Shown one piece after another: positions 34,107-42,129 of a stretch of DNA of 64,000 bases. Source of the DNA: Flavobacterium sp. 9 (GTDB lineage Bacteria > Bacteroidota > Bacteroidia > Flavobacteriales > Flavobacteriaceae); NCBI RefSeq assembly GCF_002754195.1, contig NZ_PEEU01000001.1, forward strand, positions 6,200,001 to 6,264,000. The letters are read 5' to 3'. Below the pieces are notes generated by a model, which saw nothing but the letters and a program-made list of their open reading frames with translations, ran no database searches and was not told the DNA's origin. The stretch's first letter is position 1, and each line of letters opens with the position of its first letter. The position numbers and the translations under genes were made by a program.

Positions 34107-34658
34107 ATGAATATACCTTGTATCTTAATACCTGCGCTAGTGGGATTAATCTGTGGAATTTTAGGTTACTTACTAGGAAAAATGAATTCTAAAGGAGATG
34201 ATTCTCTTGCCTTGTCGCTACAAGCAGATTTAGATGCTTGTAAAGCAAATACACGAAATTTAACTGCTAAAATCGCCTCACTTGAAGCTGATTTGGCTGC
34301 AAAAGCAAAAATAGCTCCATCAGTGCAATCATTTGCAGCAGCGGCAGCGCCAACAATACTTTTTGATAGCGCATTGGCAGCAACGGTTTACGGTAAAAAA
34401 ATAAAAGAGAATGATTTGAAAATCGTTGAAGGAATCGGACCAAAAATCGAAGCTTTATTTAATGATGCCGGAATCAAAACCTGGTATGAACTCTCTCAGG
34501 CTTCTACTGAAAAACTTCAATCTATTTTAGATGGCGGTGGTGAGAATTACGCGATTCACAATCCTGGAACCTGGGCAAAACAAGCTTTACTTGCTTATGA
34601 AGGTAAATGGCAAGAGTTGAAAGACTGGCAAGAAGGTTTATTAGGAGGGAAAGAATAA
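34107..34658 (+). CDS. membrane-anchored helix-hairpin-helix protein
   Basis: 183 aa. N-terminal helix (CILIPALVGLICGILGYLLG), then a coiled-coil-like Ala/Lys segment (~30-75). The C-terminal helix-hairpin-helix domain (NDLKIVEGIGPKIEALFNDAG, ~101-120) is of the kind found in 'flap-endonuclease-like' and DUF4332-type proteins. In those families it often binds nucleic acid, but membrane-anchored Bacteroidota members are uncharacterised. Co-transcribed with the OmpA-like gene, and a terminator follows. Confidence 0.75.
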   Translation: MNIPCILIPALVGLICGILGYLLGKMNSKGDDSLALSLQADLDACKANTRNLTAKIASLEADLAAKAKIAPSVQSFAAAAAPTILFDSALAATVYGKKIKENDLKIVEGIGPKIEALFNDAGIKTWYELSQASTEKLQSILDGGGENYAIHNPGTWAKQALLAYEGKWQELKDWQEGLLGGKE

Positions 34659-34680
34659 AACCACGATCAAAATAACCCTG

Positions 34681-34707
34681 AAAACTGGCTTTACCGCCAG
34701 TTTTTTT
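34681..34707. terminator. terminator between the HHH gene and menC
   Basis: AAAACTGGC / GCCAGTTTT stem, then a T-run. It overlaps the last codon region of the convergent menC gene. Confidence 0.75.
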
Positions 34708-35752
34708 ATGCTTTTTCCAGAAAAGAAGAATCCCAGTTTTTAGCTTTATTATACCACAATTGTCCTTGTGAAACTTCAAGCGGGCAATCAAAATTATTGG
34801 TATAAAGTGCCCCGGTTCCTAAGCCTTGCGGCATTTCTGAATTTTGTAGAAAAGTCCATTGTGCGATTGCATTTAATCCAATATTACTTTCTAAAGCTGA
34901 TGTAATCCACCAACCAATATTGTATTGATTTGCTAAATTTATCCATTCCAAAGTTCCTCTGAAACCGCCAATAAAGCTTGGCTTTAATATTATGTATTGA
35001 GGTTTGATTTGAAGCAGTAATTTTTCTTTTTCTTCTAATGAAAATACGCCAATTAGTTCTTCATCCAACGCAATTGGAAAAGGAGTGTTTTTACACAAAT
35101 CAGCCATTGCTTCAATGTTTCCTTTTTTAATTGGCTGCTCAATACTATGTAATTGGAATTTATTAAGTTGTTCCAGTTTATTTAAAGCTTCATTCAAAGG
35201 AAAAGCACCATTCGCATCTACACGAATTTCTATTTCTTCTGCTGAAAAATGACTTCTGATAAAGTGTAATAATTCCAGTTCTTTTTCAAAATCTATAGCG
35301 CCAATTTTAAGTTTTACACAATTAAAACCATTGGCTATTTTTTCTTCGATTTGCTCTTTCATGAAAGAAGCCTCTCCCATCCAGACTAAACCATTTATAA
35401 CAATAGATTTTGAATTATTTGTAAAATCAGATGGGAATAATACATATGGATTTTCACTTTTAAGTGATAAAAAAGCCATTTCGATTCCAAATTGTATGGA
35501 AGGAAATTCTAATAAAGCTTCCCAAAGTGCTGTTTCTCCCAAATGAATATTCTGGCAAGCCCATTGCAGCTTTTCTTCATAATCGTCTCGATCGTCAGCA
35601 CTCAAACCACGAAGTATTCCGCACTCGCCTATCCCTTTTTTACCATTCTCTTCCAGAACAATAAACCAGGTTTCTTTCTCGGTCATAATACCTCGCGAAG
35701 TTCCTGAAGGACGCTTAAACTCGAGCATGTATTTGTGGTAAGTTGCTTTCAT
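34706..35752 (-). CDS. menC: o-succinylbenzoate synthase
   Basis: 348 aa enolase-superfamily enzyme, dehydrating SHCHC to o-succinylbenzoate for menaquinone. Catalytic lysines K149 (VKLKIG) and K257 (ILKPSFIGG); metal ligands D179 (RVDANGAF), E205 (SIEQP) and D230 (ALDEE). It could in principle be an N-acylamino acid racemase or dipeptide epimerase, but the other men genes in the window favour MenC. It is not directly in an operon with them: the nearest, menA, is 2.8 kb away. Confidence 0.85.
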   Translation of the reverse strand: MKATYHKYMLEFKRPSGTSRGIMTEKETWFIVLEENGKKGIGECGILRGLSADDRDDYEEKLQWACQNIHLGETALWEALLEFPSIQFGIEMAFLSLKSENPYVLFPSDFTNNSKSIVINGLVWMGEASFMKEQIEEKIANGFNCVKLKIGAIDFEKELELLHFIRSHFSAEEIEIRVDANGAFPLNEALNKLEQLNKFQLHSIEQPIKKGNIEAMADLCKNTPFPIALDEELIGVFSLEEKEKLLLQIKPQYIILKPSFIGGFRGTLEWINLANQYNIGWWITSALESNIGLNAIAQWTFLQNSEMPQGLGTGALYTNNFDCPLEVSQGQLWYNKAKNWDSSFLEKA

Positions 35753-35763
35753 ATTGTTATTTA

Positions 35764-35845
35764 AACCATATAAGTGATTTAAGAAAATTTAAGTTTTGCT
35801 TACTCGCACTACTACTTTAAATGAACTTAAATCACTTATATGGTT
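35764..35845. repeat. 82-bp element with perfect 20-bp inverted ends
   Basis: AACCATATAAGTGATTTAAG (35764-35783) and its exact reverse complement (35826-35845) enclose 42 bases. It fills the space between the menC start and the 3' end of the next gene. Confidence 0.85.
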
Positions 35846-35855
35846 AAAGGAAATT

Positions 35856-37058
35856 TTAATTATAAAGATTTAAAACTTTTTCGAAGTCTTTTGATGGCAA
35901 TCCTGCATTTTGGAAAACCGTGAAATCTTGTTTAGTTTTTTCTTTCCAACTCAAACTGTCTGTAACGTTTTGAGTTTGATATTTTTTATAGATGGCTTTT
36001 GCTTCGCTATATTCATCATTTACCAAATAAACGTGTGCTAAATTTAATTTGACTAATAATTCTGTATCGTCAAGTTTCTCGCCTTCTTTAAGAAATTTGA
36101 TAGCTTTTGCATATTGTTTAGTCAAAATATAGCAATATCCAATAGAGCTGTAATCTACCGCCGTTGCTTTTCCGTCGTTTATAATCGTATTTAATTTCGG
36201 AATTGCTTCGTTGTATTTCTGAGCTTTTATTAATGATGCAATCTGAGTTCTTAAATCATTAAAAACGTTTTTAGAAATATCAGCATCTTTATAACACATG
36301 TTCCCGAAATCTTTATAAACCTTAGTTTTTTCGATTGCCAGCAATTTCTGAAATTCTGTGTAACGATATTGTTTCATGATTTTATCCAAAATGCAAACGC
36401 AGAAATCATCAGAATTGGCCATTTTTTGCGCCATTGTTGATGTTTTACAAAGACTTATGATTTCGTTTTTATTGTCTTGATTCCAACCACGATTTAATTT
36501 TGTGTCTACCCAAGGCACAACTTCCAAAACTATTTTCTGGTTTAATAACCAGTTTTTGCTGTGGAAACCAAACCAAATTGTACTTATATTATCGCCTAAA
36601 CAAGATGATTTATCAAGCGATAATCTCTTTGCATCTTTGCTTAATGGTTCTTCCTGAGCGAAACAAGCTTTATCAGTTTTTCCGTCATCGATATACTTTT
36701 TAGCGCTATCATTTGAGGTAAAAAGCGCATATGAACAAGTATCATCACCAGAAATTTTAGACATTAAAAAAACTGCTCCGGCTGAACCCTGACTGATTCC
36801 GGTTGGATCCGGAATTGCTTTTAGTACTGAAACTAAACTATTTGTCATTTGTTGGTTTTCGTCTAAAAGTGTGATTCTGTATACGATTTCAGTTGTTCCA
36901 ACGGGCAAATCTTCGGTTTTAAGAAGGATTCGGTCACGGGCAGAAACTATAATTTCTTTTGTAGTAGCACGTTCTTTGTCCCAATAACCGTCTTTTTGGG
37001 CGTATGAGCTATAAGAAACTGCAATTAAAAAAAACAGGGCAACTTTTTTTAAATTCAT
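35856..37058 (-). CDS. secreted TPR-containing protein
   Basis: 400 aa with the signal peptide MNLKKVALFFLIAVSYSSYAQ. Residues ~1-260 are unrecognised and rich in Cys (at least six, as in FCVCILDK). The C-terminal ~130 residues are two to three TPR units (YNEAIPKLNTIINDG, YAKAIKFLKEGEKLD, YSEAKAIYKKY). Likely a periplasmic scaffold or adaptor; the partner is unknown. The next gene upstream on the strand (DUF2199) is 41 bases away. Confidence 0.75.
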   Translation of the reverse strand: MNLKKVALFFLIAVSYSSYAQKDGYWDKERATTKEIIVSARDRILLKTEDLPVGTTEIVYRITLLDENQQMTNSLVSVLKAIPDPTGISQGSAGAVFLMSKISGDDTCSYALFTSNDSAKKYIDDGKTDKACFAQEEPLSKDAKRLSLDKSSCLGDNISTIWFGFHSKNWLLNQKIVLEVVPWVDTKLNRGWNQDNKNEIISLCKTSTMAQKMANSDDFCVCILDKIMKQYRYTEFQKLLAIEKTKVYKDFGNMCYKDADISKNVFNDLRTQIASLIKAQKYNEAIPKLNTIINDGKATAVDYSSIGYCYILTKQYAKAIKFLKEGEKLDDTELLVKLNLAHVYLVNDEYSEAKAIYKKYQTQNVTDSLSWKEKTKQDFTVFQNAGLPSKDFEKVLNLYN

Positions 37059-37099
37059 TTTATAAAATTTAGTTTAAATGTCTTATACAAATTTCAGGC

Positions 37100-37612
37100 C
37101 TAATTTTTTAACATTTCCCTAATTCTTTTTTCTGCTTCTTCTTTTGTGATTCCTTCGTAATAATCTTTTACAAATGGATGGTCAAAATCTTGATGCGGAA
37201 AAATTTCAGGTCTGTCGTTACCGCTTTTGGTAACAACTGTTGTTGGAATACTATTTGAGAATTGATATTGTGAAATATAATTGGAAAGCCATCCAAAATA
37301 TTGCGTTTCATGGTTTTCATTGTCAAAGTTTTCAAGATAATCCTTAAAACTTGTTTCACTTAAGGAAACCCAGAAACCATATTCTAAATCTTGGCAATGG
37401 TCGTTAACTTTCTGAATTAAAACGCATCTGATAAAGCGATTTATTTCCTGATCTGAATATTTTATAACACAAAAGTCCGGATCGATTACTGCTATTTCTT
37501 CTTTTTCCTGATCGGAAAGATTGTGATAGCTATTTGGGGAATTGTACGTAAGTGCGGGCCAGCTAACATGCTCTTCTCCGCAACACTCACAAATAAATTT
37601 AATTTCGTCCAT
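37100..37612 (-). CDS. DUF2199 domain protein
   Basis: 170 aa cytosolic protein. The N-terminal CECCGEEHVSWPALTYNSP has the CxxCG and Pro-Ala pattern of DUF2199, and the middle CVIKYSDQEINRFIRCVLIQ plus EYGFWVSLSE also match. Function unknown; the paired Cys may bind zinc. Confidence 0.75.
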   Translation of the reverse strand: MDEIKFICECCGEEHVSWPALTYNSPNSYHNLSDQEKEEIAVIDPDFCVIKYSDQEINRFIRCVLIQKVNDHCQDLEYGFWVSLSETSFKDYLENFDNENHETQYFGWLSNYISQYQFSNSIPTTVVTKSGNDRPEIFPHQDFDHPFVKDYYEGITKEEAEKRIREMLKN

Positions 37613-37637
37613 TTTTTATAAACGTAAAGGTGTTTTT

Positions 37638-37767
37638 AGCCCCGATTACTTCACTAATCTTTTATTTTCATAGGAGTTCAGTGAACTTCGTTTGAGGCGG
37701 TATCCTTTTTTGAGACAATTTTTCTTTGTCTCAAAAAAAGATATAGCCGAAAGCGGGATTAGCTCCT
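37638..37767. repeat. hairpin-bearing dispersed repeat (AGCCC…AGCTCC), copy 1
   Basis: Starts AGCCCCGATT. Core: GGCGGTATCC, then TTTTTGAGACAA / TTGTCTCAAAAA stem, then AAGATATAGC and GGGATTAGCTCC. Shares the flanks GGC.TATCC/GGCATCC, AAAAAGATATAG and AGCTCC with 51501-51579. A CTTCGACTCCGCTCAGGATG string follows. Confidence 0.7.
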
Positions 37768-37840
37768 CCTTCGACTCCGCTCAGGATGACAATTTGACTC
37801 CGTTATAATCTCTATTCGGTTTAGTATAAAATGTCAAACT

Positions 37841-38518
37841 TTATAGTTCTATTGATTCTCCGATTTCAAGAAGCATTAAATCTTTTCCTTTATTAAAGAA
37901 TTTACGGATTGCTTCTTCGTGATCGATTTTGATGTAACCAAAAGTATCAAAGTGATATCCTAAAATTTTATCGCATTCTACAAAATCTGAAGCAATGATA
38001 GCGTCCTCAACATCCATTGTAAAATTATTTCCGATTGGAAGTATTGCCAAATCCAGTTTTGTGCGCATCGGAATCAGTTTCATATCCATTGTCAATGCGG
38101 TATCTCCGGCAATATAGATGTTTTTGTGCTCGCCTTCGATTACGAAACCTCCGGGATTACCGCCGTAAGTTCCGTCAGGGAATGAACTTGAGTGTATTGC
38201 GCTTACATATTTTACTTTTCCGAAGTCAAATTGCCAGCTTCCTCCGTGATTCATTGGATGCGCTTTGAATTCTCTTTGAGCATAGTAACTTGTGATTTCG
38301 GCACCGGAAACGATCGTTGCATTTGTGCGTTTTGCAATCGCCTCAACATCCAGAACGTGATCGCCATGTGCGTGTGTAAGCAAAATATAATCTGCTTTTA
38401 GGGTATTTATGTCGATTGCTGATGCATGTGGATTTCCGGTAATGAAAGGATCAACAATAATATGTTTTCCTCCAACTTCAATGCCTAAAGAGGCGTGTCC
38501 GTAAAATGTGATTTTCAT
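37841..38518 (-). CDS. UPF0173-type metallo-beta-lactamase-fold hydrolase
   Basis: 225 aa. Metal motif HAHGDHVLD (HxHxDH) plus further ligands in HSSSFPDG and AGDTALT; begins MKITFYGHASLGIEVGGK, characteristic of the UPF0173 group. Substrate unknown. It follows menA by 31 bases on the same strand, so it is probably co-transcribed; many Bacteroidota keep this pairing, but a role in menaquinone synthesis is not established. Confidence 0.88.
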   Translation of the reverse strand: MKITFYGHASLGIEVGGKHIIVDPFITGNPHASAIDINTLKADYILLTHAHGDHVLDVEAIAKRTNATIVSGAEITSYYAQREFKAHPMNHGGSWQFDFGKVKYVSAIHSSSFPDGTYGGNPGGFVIEGEHKNIYIAGDTALTMDMKLIPMRTKLDLAILPIGNNFTMDVEDAIIASDFVECDKILGYHFDTFGYIKIDHEEAIRKFFNKGKDLMLLEIGESIEL

Positions 38519-38549
38519 TTTTATAAAATTTTAAAGTTGAAACTTAATT

Positions 38550-39512
38550 TTATCTACCTCCTAAAAATAGATTAACAATGATGTCTGAAATCAATGAGAT
38601 CATGCAAACTGTTAATAGTATTGAAAGTAAAAATGTGCTTAGCGCCAGTTTTTTTAATTCCGGATCTAAAAGCTTAGGGTTTTGATTTTTATAAACGGTA
38701 ATTAAATGCTTAGTTAAAGGTATGTAAGCCAATAAAAACAAATATTGATCGAAATTATAATCGCTTAAAAAGGCAAAAATAACTACCAAAAGCATTGCTG
38801 TAATAATCAATGTAAAGTGATAAATCTTTGCTTTTGCTCCGCCAATTTTAACTACGATTGTATTTTTTCCTGATTTTCTGTCTGATTCTTCATCACGCAT
38901 ATTGTTCAGGTTTAAAACGCCAACGCTTAATAATCCGATAGAAATTGCCGGTAAGATTAAAAGTGGATCTACTTCTTTTGAATATAAAAAGTTCACACCC
39001 AATGTGCTTACAAGTCCGAAGAATATAAAAACAAATAAATCTCCAAATCCTCTGTATCCGTAAGCTGAGTTTCCTACTGTATAGCGAATTGCTGAAACAA
39101 TTGCAGCAATTCCAAGTAATAAGAAAAAGATTGAGTATGCGAAATTAGTTTCTCCAAAAGCAAAATAAATCAGGATAATAGCTGATAATAATGTCAAAAC
39201 AGACGTAATTACAATTGCTTTTTTCATGGCCTGAGGCGTAATAACTCCACTCTGAATTGCTCTTTGCGGACCAACTCTGTCAGCATTATCAGTGCCTTTT
39301 ACTCCGTCTCCATAATCGTTTGCAAAATTGGATAAAACCTGTAAACCTAATGTTGTTAGTAGTGCAAAACCAAAGATTTTCCAGCTAAATACTTCTGTTG
39401 GTGTATTGATGGTTTCTGTTGGGTTTGATAAAGCATAAATACTTCCTACTATAATTCCCGAAACTGATAAAGGTAATGTGCGCAAACGTGCGGCTTCAAT
39501 CCAATGTTTCAT
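38550..39512 (-). CDS. menA: 1,4-dihydroxy-2-naphthoate polyprenyltransferase
   Basis: 320 aa integral membrane enzyme of the UbiA superfamily with 8-9 hydrophobic helices. The two Asp-rich motifs are NDYGDGVKGTDNADR (~65-79) and NNMRDEESDRKSGKN (~205-219). The first bears the MenA-type KGTDNADR extension, distinguishing it from UbiA. It attaches the prenyl chain to DHNA. Between menB and the UPF0173 gene on the same strand. Confidence 0.92.
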   Translation of the reverse strand: MKHWIEAARLRTLPLSVSGIIVGSIYALSNPTETINTPTEVFSWKIFGFALLTTLGLQVLSNFANDYGDGVKGTDNADRVGPQRAIQSGVITPQAMKKAIVITSVLTLLSAIILIYFAFGETNFAYSIFFLLLGIAAIVSAIRYTVGNSAYGYRGFGDLFVFIFFGLVSTLGVNFLYSKEVDPLLILPAISIGLLSVGVLNLNNMRDEESDRKSGKNTIVVKIGGAKAKIYHFTLIITAMLLVVIFAFLSDYNFDQYLFLLAYIPLTKHLITVYKNQNPKLLDPELKKLALSTFLLSILLTVCMISLISDIIVNLFLGGR

Positions 39513-39536
39513 TATGTTTTGTTTAGTTAATTTTTT

Positions 39537-39580
39537 GTTTCAGGTTTCAAATTTCAGGTTCGTGACTTGAAACCTGAAAC
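39537..39580. repeat. TTTCAGG inverted repeat between menB and menA
   Basis: GTTTCAGGTTTCAA (39537-39550) and its exact reverse complement (39567-39580). Related GTTTCAAGTTT strings occur at 51417-51455. Confidence 0.75.
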
Positions 39581-39604
39581 TTGAAACTATTTTTTAAAAC
39601 TTTT

Positions 39605-40438
39605 TTATGGAAGCCATTTGTTTTCGCCAAAATTTGGTTTTCTTTTTTCTAAGAAAGCATTTCTTCCCTCTTTAGCTTCTTCTGTCATGTAAGCAAGACG
39701 TGTAGCTTCTCCAGCAAAAACTTGCTGTCCAACCATTCCGTCGTCTGTTAAATTCATCGCGAATTTTAGCATTTTTATAGAAGTTGGTGATTTTTGCAGA
39801 ATTTCCTGAGCCCATTCATAAGCTGTATCTTCTAGCTCATCATGCGGAATCACAGCATTTACCATTCCCATATCCATAGCTTCCTGAGCAGAATAATTTC
39901 TACCTAAAAAGAAAATTTCACGTGCTTTTTTCTGTCCAACCATTTTAGCCAGATAAGCAGATCCGTAACCGCCATCAAAACTAGTTACATCGGCATCTGT
40001 TTGTTTGAAAATTGCATGTTCTTTACTTGCCAAAGTCATGTCGCAAACTACGTGCAAACTGTGTCCGCCACCAACTGCCCAACCCGGAACAACTGCAATA
40101 ACAACTTTTGGCATAAAACGAATTAGTCGCTGAACTTCAAGGATATTCAAACGATGTTGTCCGTCTTCACCAACATAACCTTGGTGTCCGCGTGCATTTT
40201 GATCTCCTCCGCTGCAAAATGAATATACACCATCTTTAGTCGACGGTCCTTCGGCAGAAAGCAAAACTACGCCAATTGACGTATCTTCCTGTGCATCGTA
40301 AAAAGCCTGGTATAATTCTGAGGTTGTTTTTGGACGGAATGCATTTCTAACATTTGGTCTGTTAAAGGCGATTCTGGCAACTCCGTTACATTTTTTATAG
40401 GTTATATCTTCAAATTCTCTGGCAGTAATCCAATCCAT
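39605..40438 (-). CDS. menB: 1,4-dihydroxy-2-naphthoyl-CoA synthase
   Basis: 277 aa crotonase-fold enzyme that closes the second ring of the menaquinone head group. SGGDQNARG (77-85) and GGGHSLHVVCD (123-133) are crotonase motifs; FKQTDADVTSFDGGYGS (144-160) is MenB-specific. At the position where bicarbonate-dependent MenB has Gly (QTG), this protein has Asp148 (QTD), the mark of the bicarbonate-independent class. menA follows 92 bases later. Confidence 0.95.
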   Translation of the reverse strand: MDWITAREFEDITYKKCNGVARIAFNRPNVRNAFRPKTTSELYQAFYDAQEDTSIGVVLLSAEGPSTKDGVYSFCSGGDQNARGHQGYVGEDGQHRLNILEVQRLIRFMPKVVIAVVPGWAVGGGHSLHVVCDMTLASKEHAIFKQTDADVTSFDGGYGSAYLAKMVGQKKAREIFFLGRNYSAQEAMDMGMVNAVIPHDELEDTAYEWAQEILQKSPTSIKMLKFAMNLTDDGMVGQQVFAGEATRLAYMTEEAKEGRNAFLEKRKPNFGENKWLP

Positions 40439-41147
40439 TTCTATTTGTTTTATTTTAAATAATTATAGTGTAAAAATAAAGCATTTTTATATTTTTACCT
40501 ACTCAATTTACTTTAAGTCTGTGCTAAAATTACTTTGAATGTTAACAAATAGGATTTACTTACAAAAAATAACATTTTTTAACATTAGTTTTAAAAAATA
40601 ATATTTAATTTTACACCCTAGAAATCAATGAGATACATTTTATTTCATTGATATAAGATTGATTTTCTTTCACTGATTTATTAACCTAAAAAATGATTTT
40701 TTTGAGAAAATTTAAAAAATTTGTCGCTCATTTTTTTACGGTTTTTATTCATAAACCTGTGATTAATGGGCAAATGATTTATTCGTTTGTTGAAACTTCA
40801 AAAAGGAAATAGTAACACCTAAGGTTAAACGCTAGAATTGTTTAGTAATTAGTATAAAATTGATTACGAAAAGAGGAAAAAATGCTAACTAAAACTTTCT
40901 ATAAGTTATTTTATCAAACCAAATGGACTAGCCGTGAACTTAAATTTTTGCTTTTAATATGAATGTATATATTGTTTAAAGACATACCGTTTCAGGAAGT
41001 AATTTCTAAAATTTTTAAAGCTATTATTTTTTGAATGGATTCGAATTTATTTTATTTCTGTTTTTTTTTAATTACAATTTTTTTTAAAACTAGAATAAAA
41101 AGGGAAAGGCTGCTTGTAATGAGCAGCCTTTCTTGTTATATATATTG
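40439..41147. other. 709-base region with no supported gene
   Basis: AT-rich. Only short ORFs are visible (39 codons at 40693-40812, 26 codons at 40882-40962), neither with clear support. A weak hairpin ATCAATGA…TTCATTGAT lies near 40623-40652. Ends with a good terminator at 41098-41135. A small RNA is possible but cannot be shown. Confidence 0.5.
41098..41135 (-). terminator. terminator of the lipoprotein gene
   Basis: AAAGGCTGCT / AGCAGCCTTT with a 7-base loop; CCCTTTTTATT follows on the minus strand. Confidence 0.8.
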
Positions 41148-41921
41148 TTATTTTTTAATCGTTATCAATTTCACCGGAACTTTGTTTGAATAAATAATTC
41201 CGTCAAATAAAACATATCCGTTTTCTTTTATCTCTTTTTTACGATCCTGACTTAATCTTTTATTGGTAAAAACGGAATCATTCTTTAAAGAAAGTGAACC
41301 TAAATTTGGTTTCTTCTTATCTATATTCGAAAACCACATTTGACTGTTTCTATAAGGCAAATTAATTACTGAAGTAAAATATTTTGTTTCTCCAGGCTGA
41401 AGAAAATAACCTTGTAATGATTCATCAATATCATTAACATATTCTAACTGGTATTTTCTAAAAACTTCATTCTTTCTTAAAAACTTAGAGATTATAGTAT
41501 CCAGCTCTCTAATTTTTATTTGCTCAAAACCGTTGCCGCACATGTTTTCAGCTCTTGTGGAACTGCCATCTAAAATAGAATCGTTTTTATACATGCTAAA
41601 GCCAATCGAATTAAAAGTATAATCTTTTTTTCCTAAAGCTTCTCTGTAAAGATCTCGTTCTACGGTTCCCAGATTATTCTCGTTGAGCATTATAAAATAT
41701 TTTTTATCTGAAATATTAGTTATTTTATAATGAAGAATGTTTTTTGAAAGGCTGTCGTATTCTGCATTTGGTTTATAAAAAACTTCCCGAAAATCATTCA
41801 TATAAACATCTTCAACACAAACAATCTCATTTGTTAGTAATTCAAGCTTTAAATCTTTTTTGTTTTTTTCACATGAAAATAGAATCAAAAACAAAAAAAC
41901 TAAACAGATCGTTTTTCTCAT
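41148..41921 (-). CDS. lipoprotein, function unknown
   Basis: 257 aa. The ATG at 41921 gives MRKTICLVFLFLILFSCEKN with a clear lipobox (Cys 17). The open frame extends upstream to 42068, but that part translates repeat DNA and is not a plausible N-terminus. Mature sequence: mixed alpha/beta, with ISDKKYFIMLNEN and QPGETKYFTSVINLPY suggesting beta-sandwich strands. Family not recognised. Confidence 0.7.
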   Translation of the reverse strand: MRKTICLVFLFLILFSCEKNKKDLKLELLTNEIVCVEDVYMNDFREVFYKPNAEYDSLSKNILHYKITNISDKKYFIMLNENNLGTVERDLYREALGKKDYTFNSIGFSMYKNDSILDGSSTRAENMCGNGFEQIKIRELDTIISKFLRKNEVFRKYQLEYVNDIDESLQGYFLQPGETKYFTSVINLPYRNSQMWFSNIDKKKPNLGSLSLKNDSVFTNKRLSQDRKKEIKENGYVLFDGIIYSNKVPVKLITIKK

Positions 41922-41948
41922 AAACTTTAAGCGTTTTAAATTCCAATT

Positions 41949-42075
41949 AAAAAAATCCAAATTCCAACTCGATATAACTTGGACTGCTGCGATACTTAAA
42001 CATTCGGAATCTTTCCCAAGGTTGAAACCTTGGGCTATGTTGGGATAAATTTCACTAAAAAAATCCAAATTCCAA
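41949..42075. repeat. direct 19-bp repeats flanking a hairpin
   Basis: AAAAAAATCCAAATTCCAA occurs at 41949-41967 and again at 42057-42075. Between them CCCAAGGT-TGAA-ACCTTGGG (42015-42034) forms an 8-bp hairpin, a string I associate with flavobacterial intergenic repeats. Confidence 0.75.
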
Positions 42076-42107
42076 AACTTTGTAAAGTATTGGAATTTGG
42101 ATTTTAA
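42061..42107. terminator. strong hairpin terminator after the CvfB gene
   Basis: Perfect 15-bp stem AAATCCAAATTCCAA / TTGGAATTTGGATTT with a 14-base loop, 23 bases past the cvfB-like stop codon. The left arm is the second copy of the 19-bp direct repeat. Confidence 0.75.
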
Positions 42108-42129
42108 GAAATTTGGGATTTTAAAGAGA

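Noticed and set aside
40693..40812. 39-codon ORF in the gap upstream of menB
   Set aside because: No promoter, no recognised motif and a Lys/Phe bias expected from AT-rich DNA.
40882..40962. 26-codon ORF in the same gap, after a purine-rich AGAGG
   Set aside because: Too short to judge; the region has no other sign of coding.
41922..42068. N-terminal extension of the lipoprotein gene
   Set aside because: It translates repeat and hairpin DNA; the lipobox after the ATG at 41921 defines the real start.
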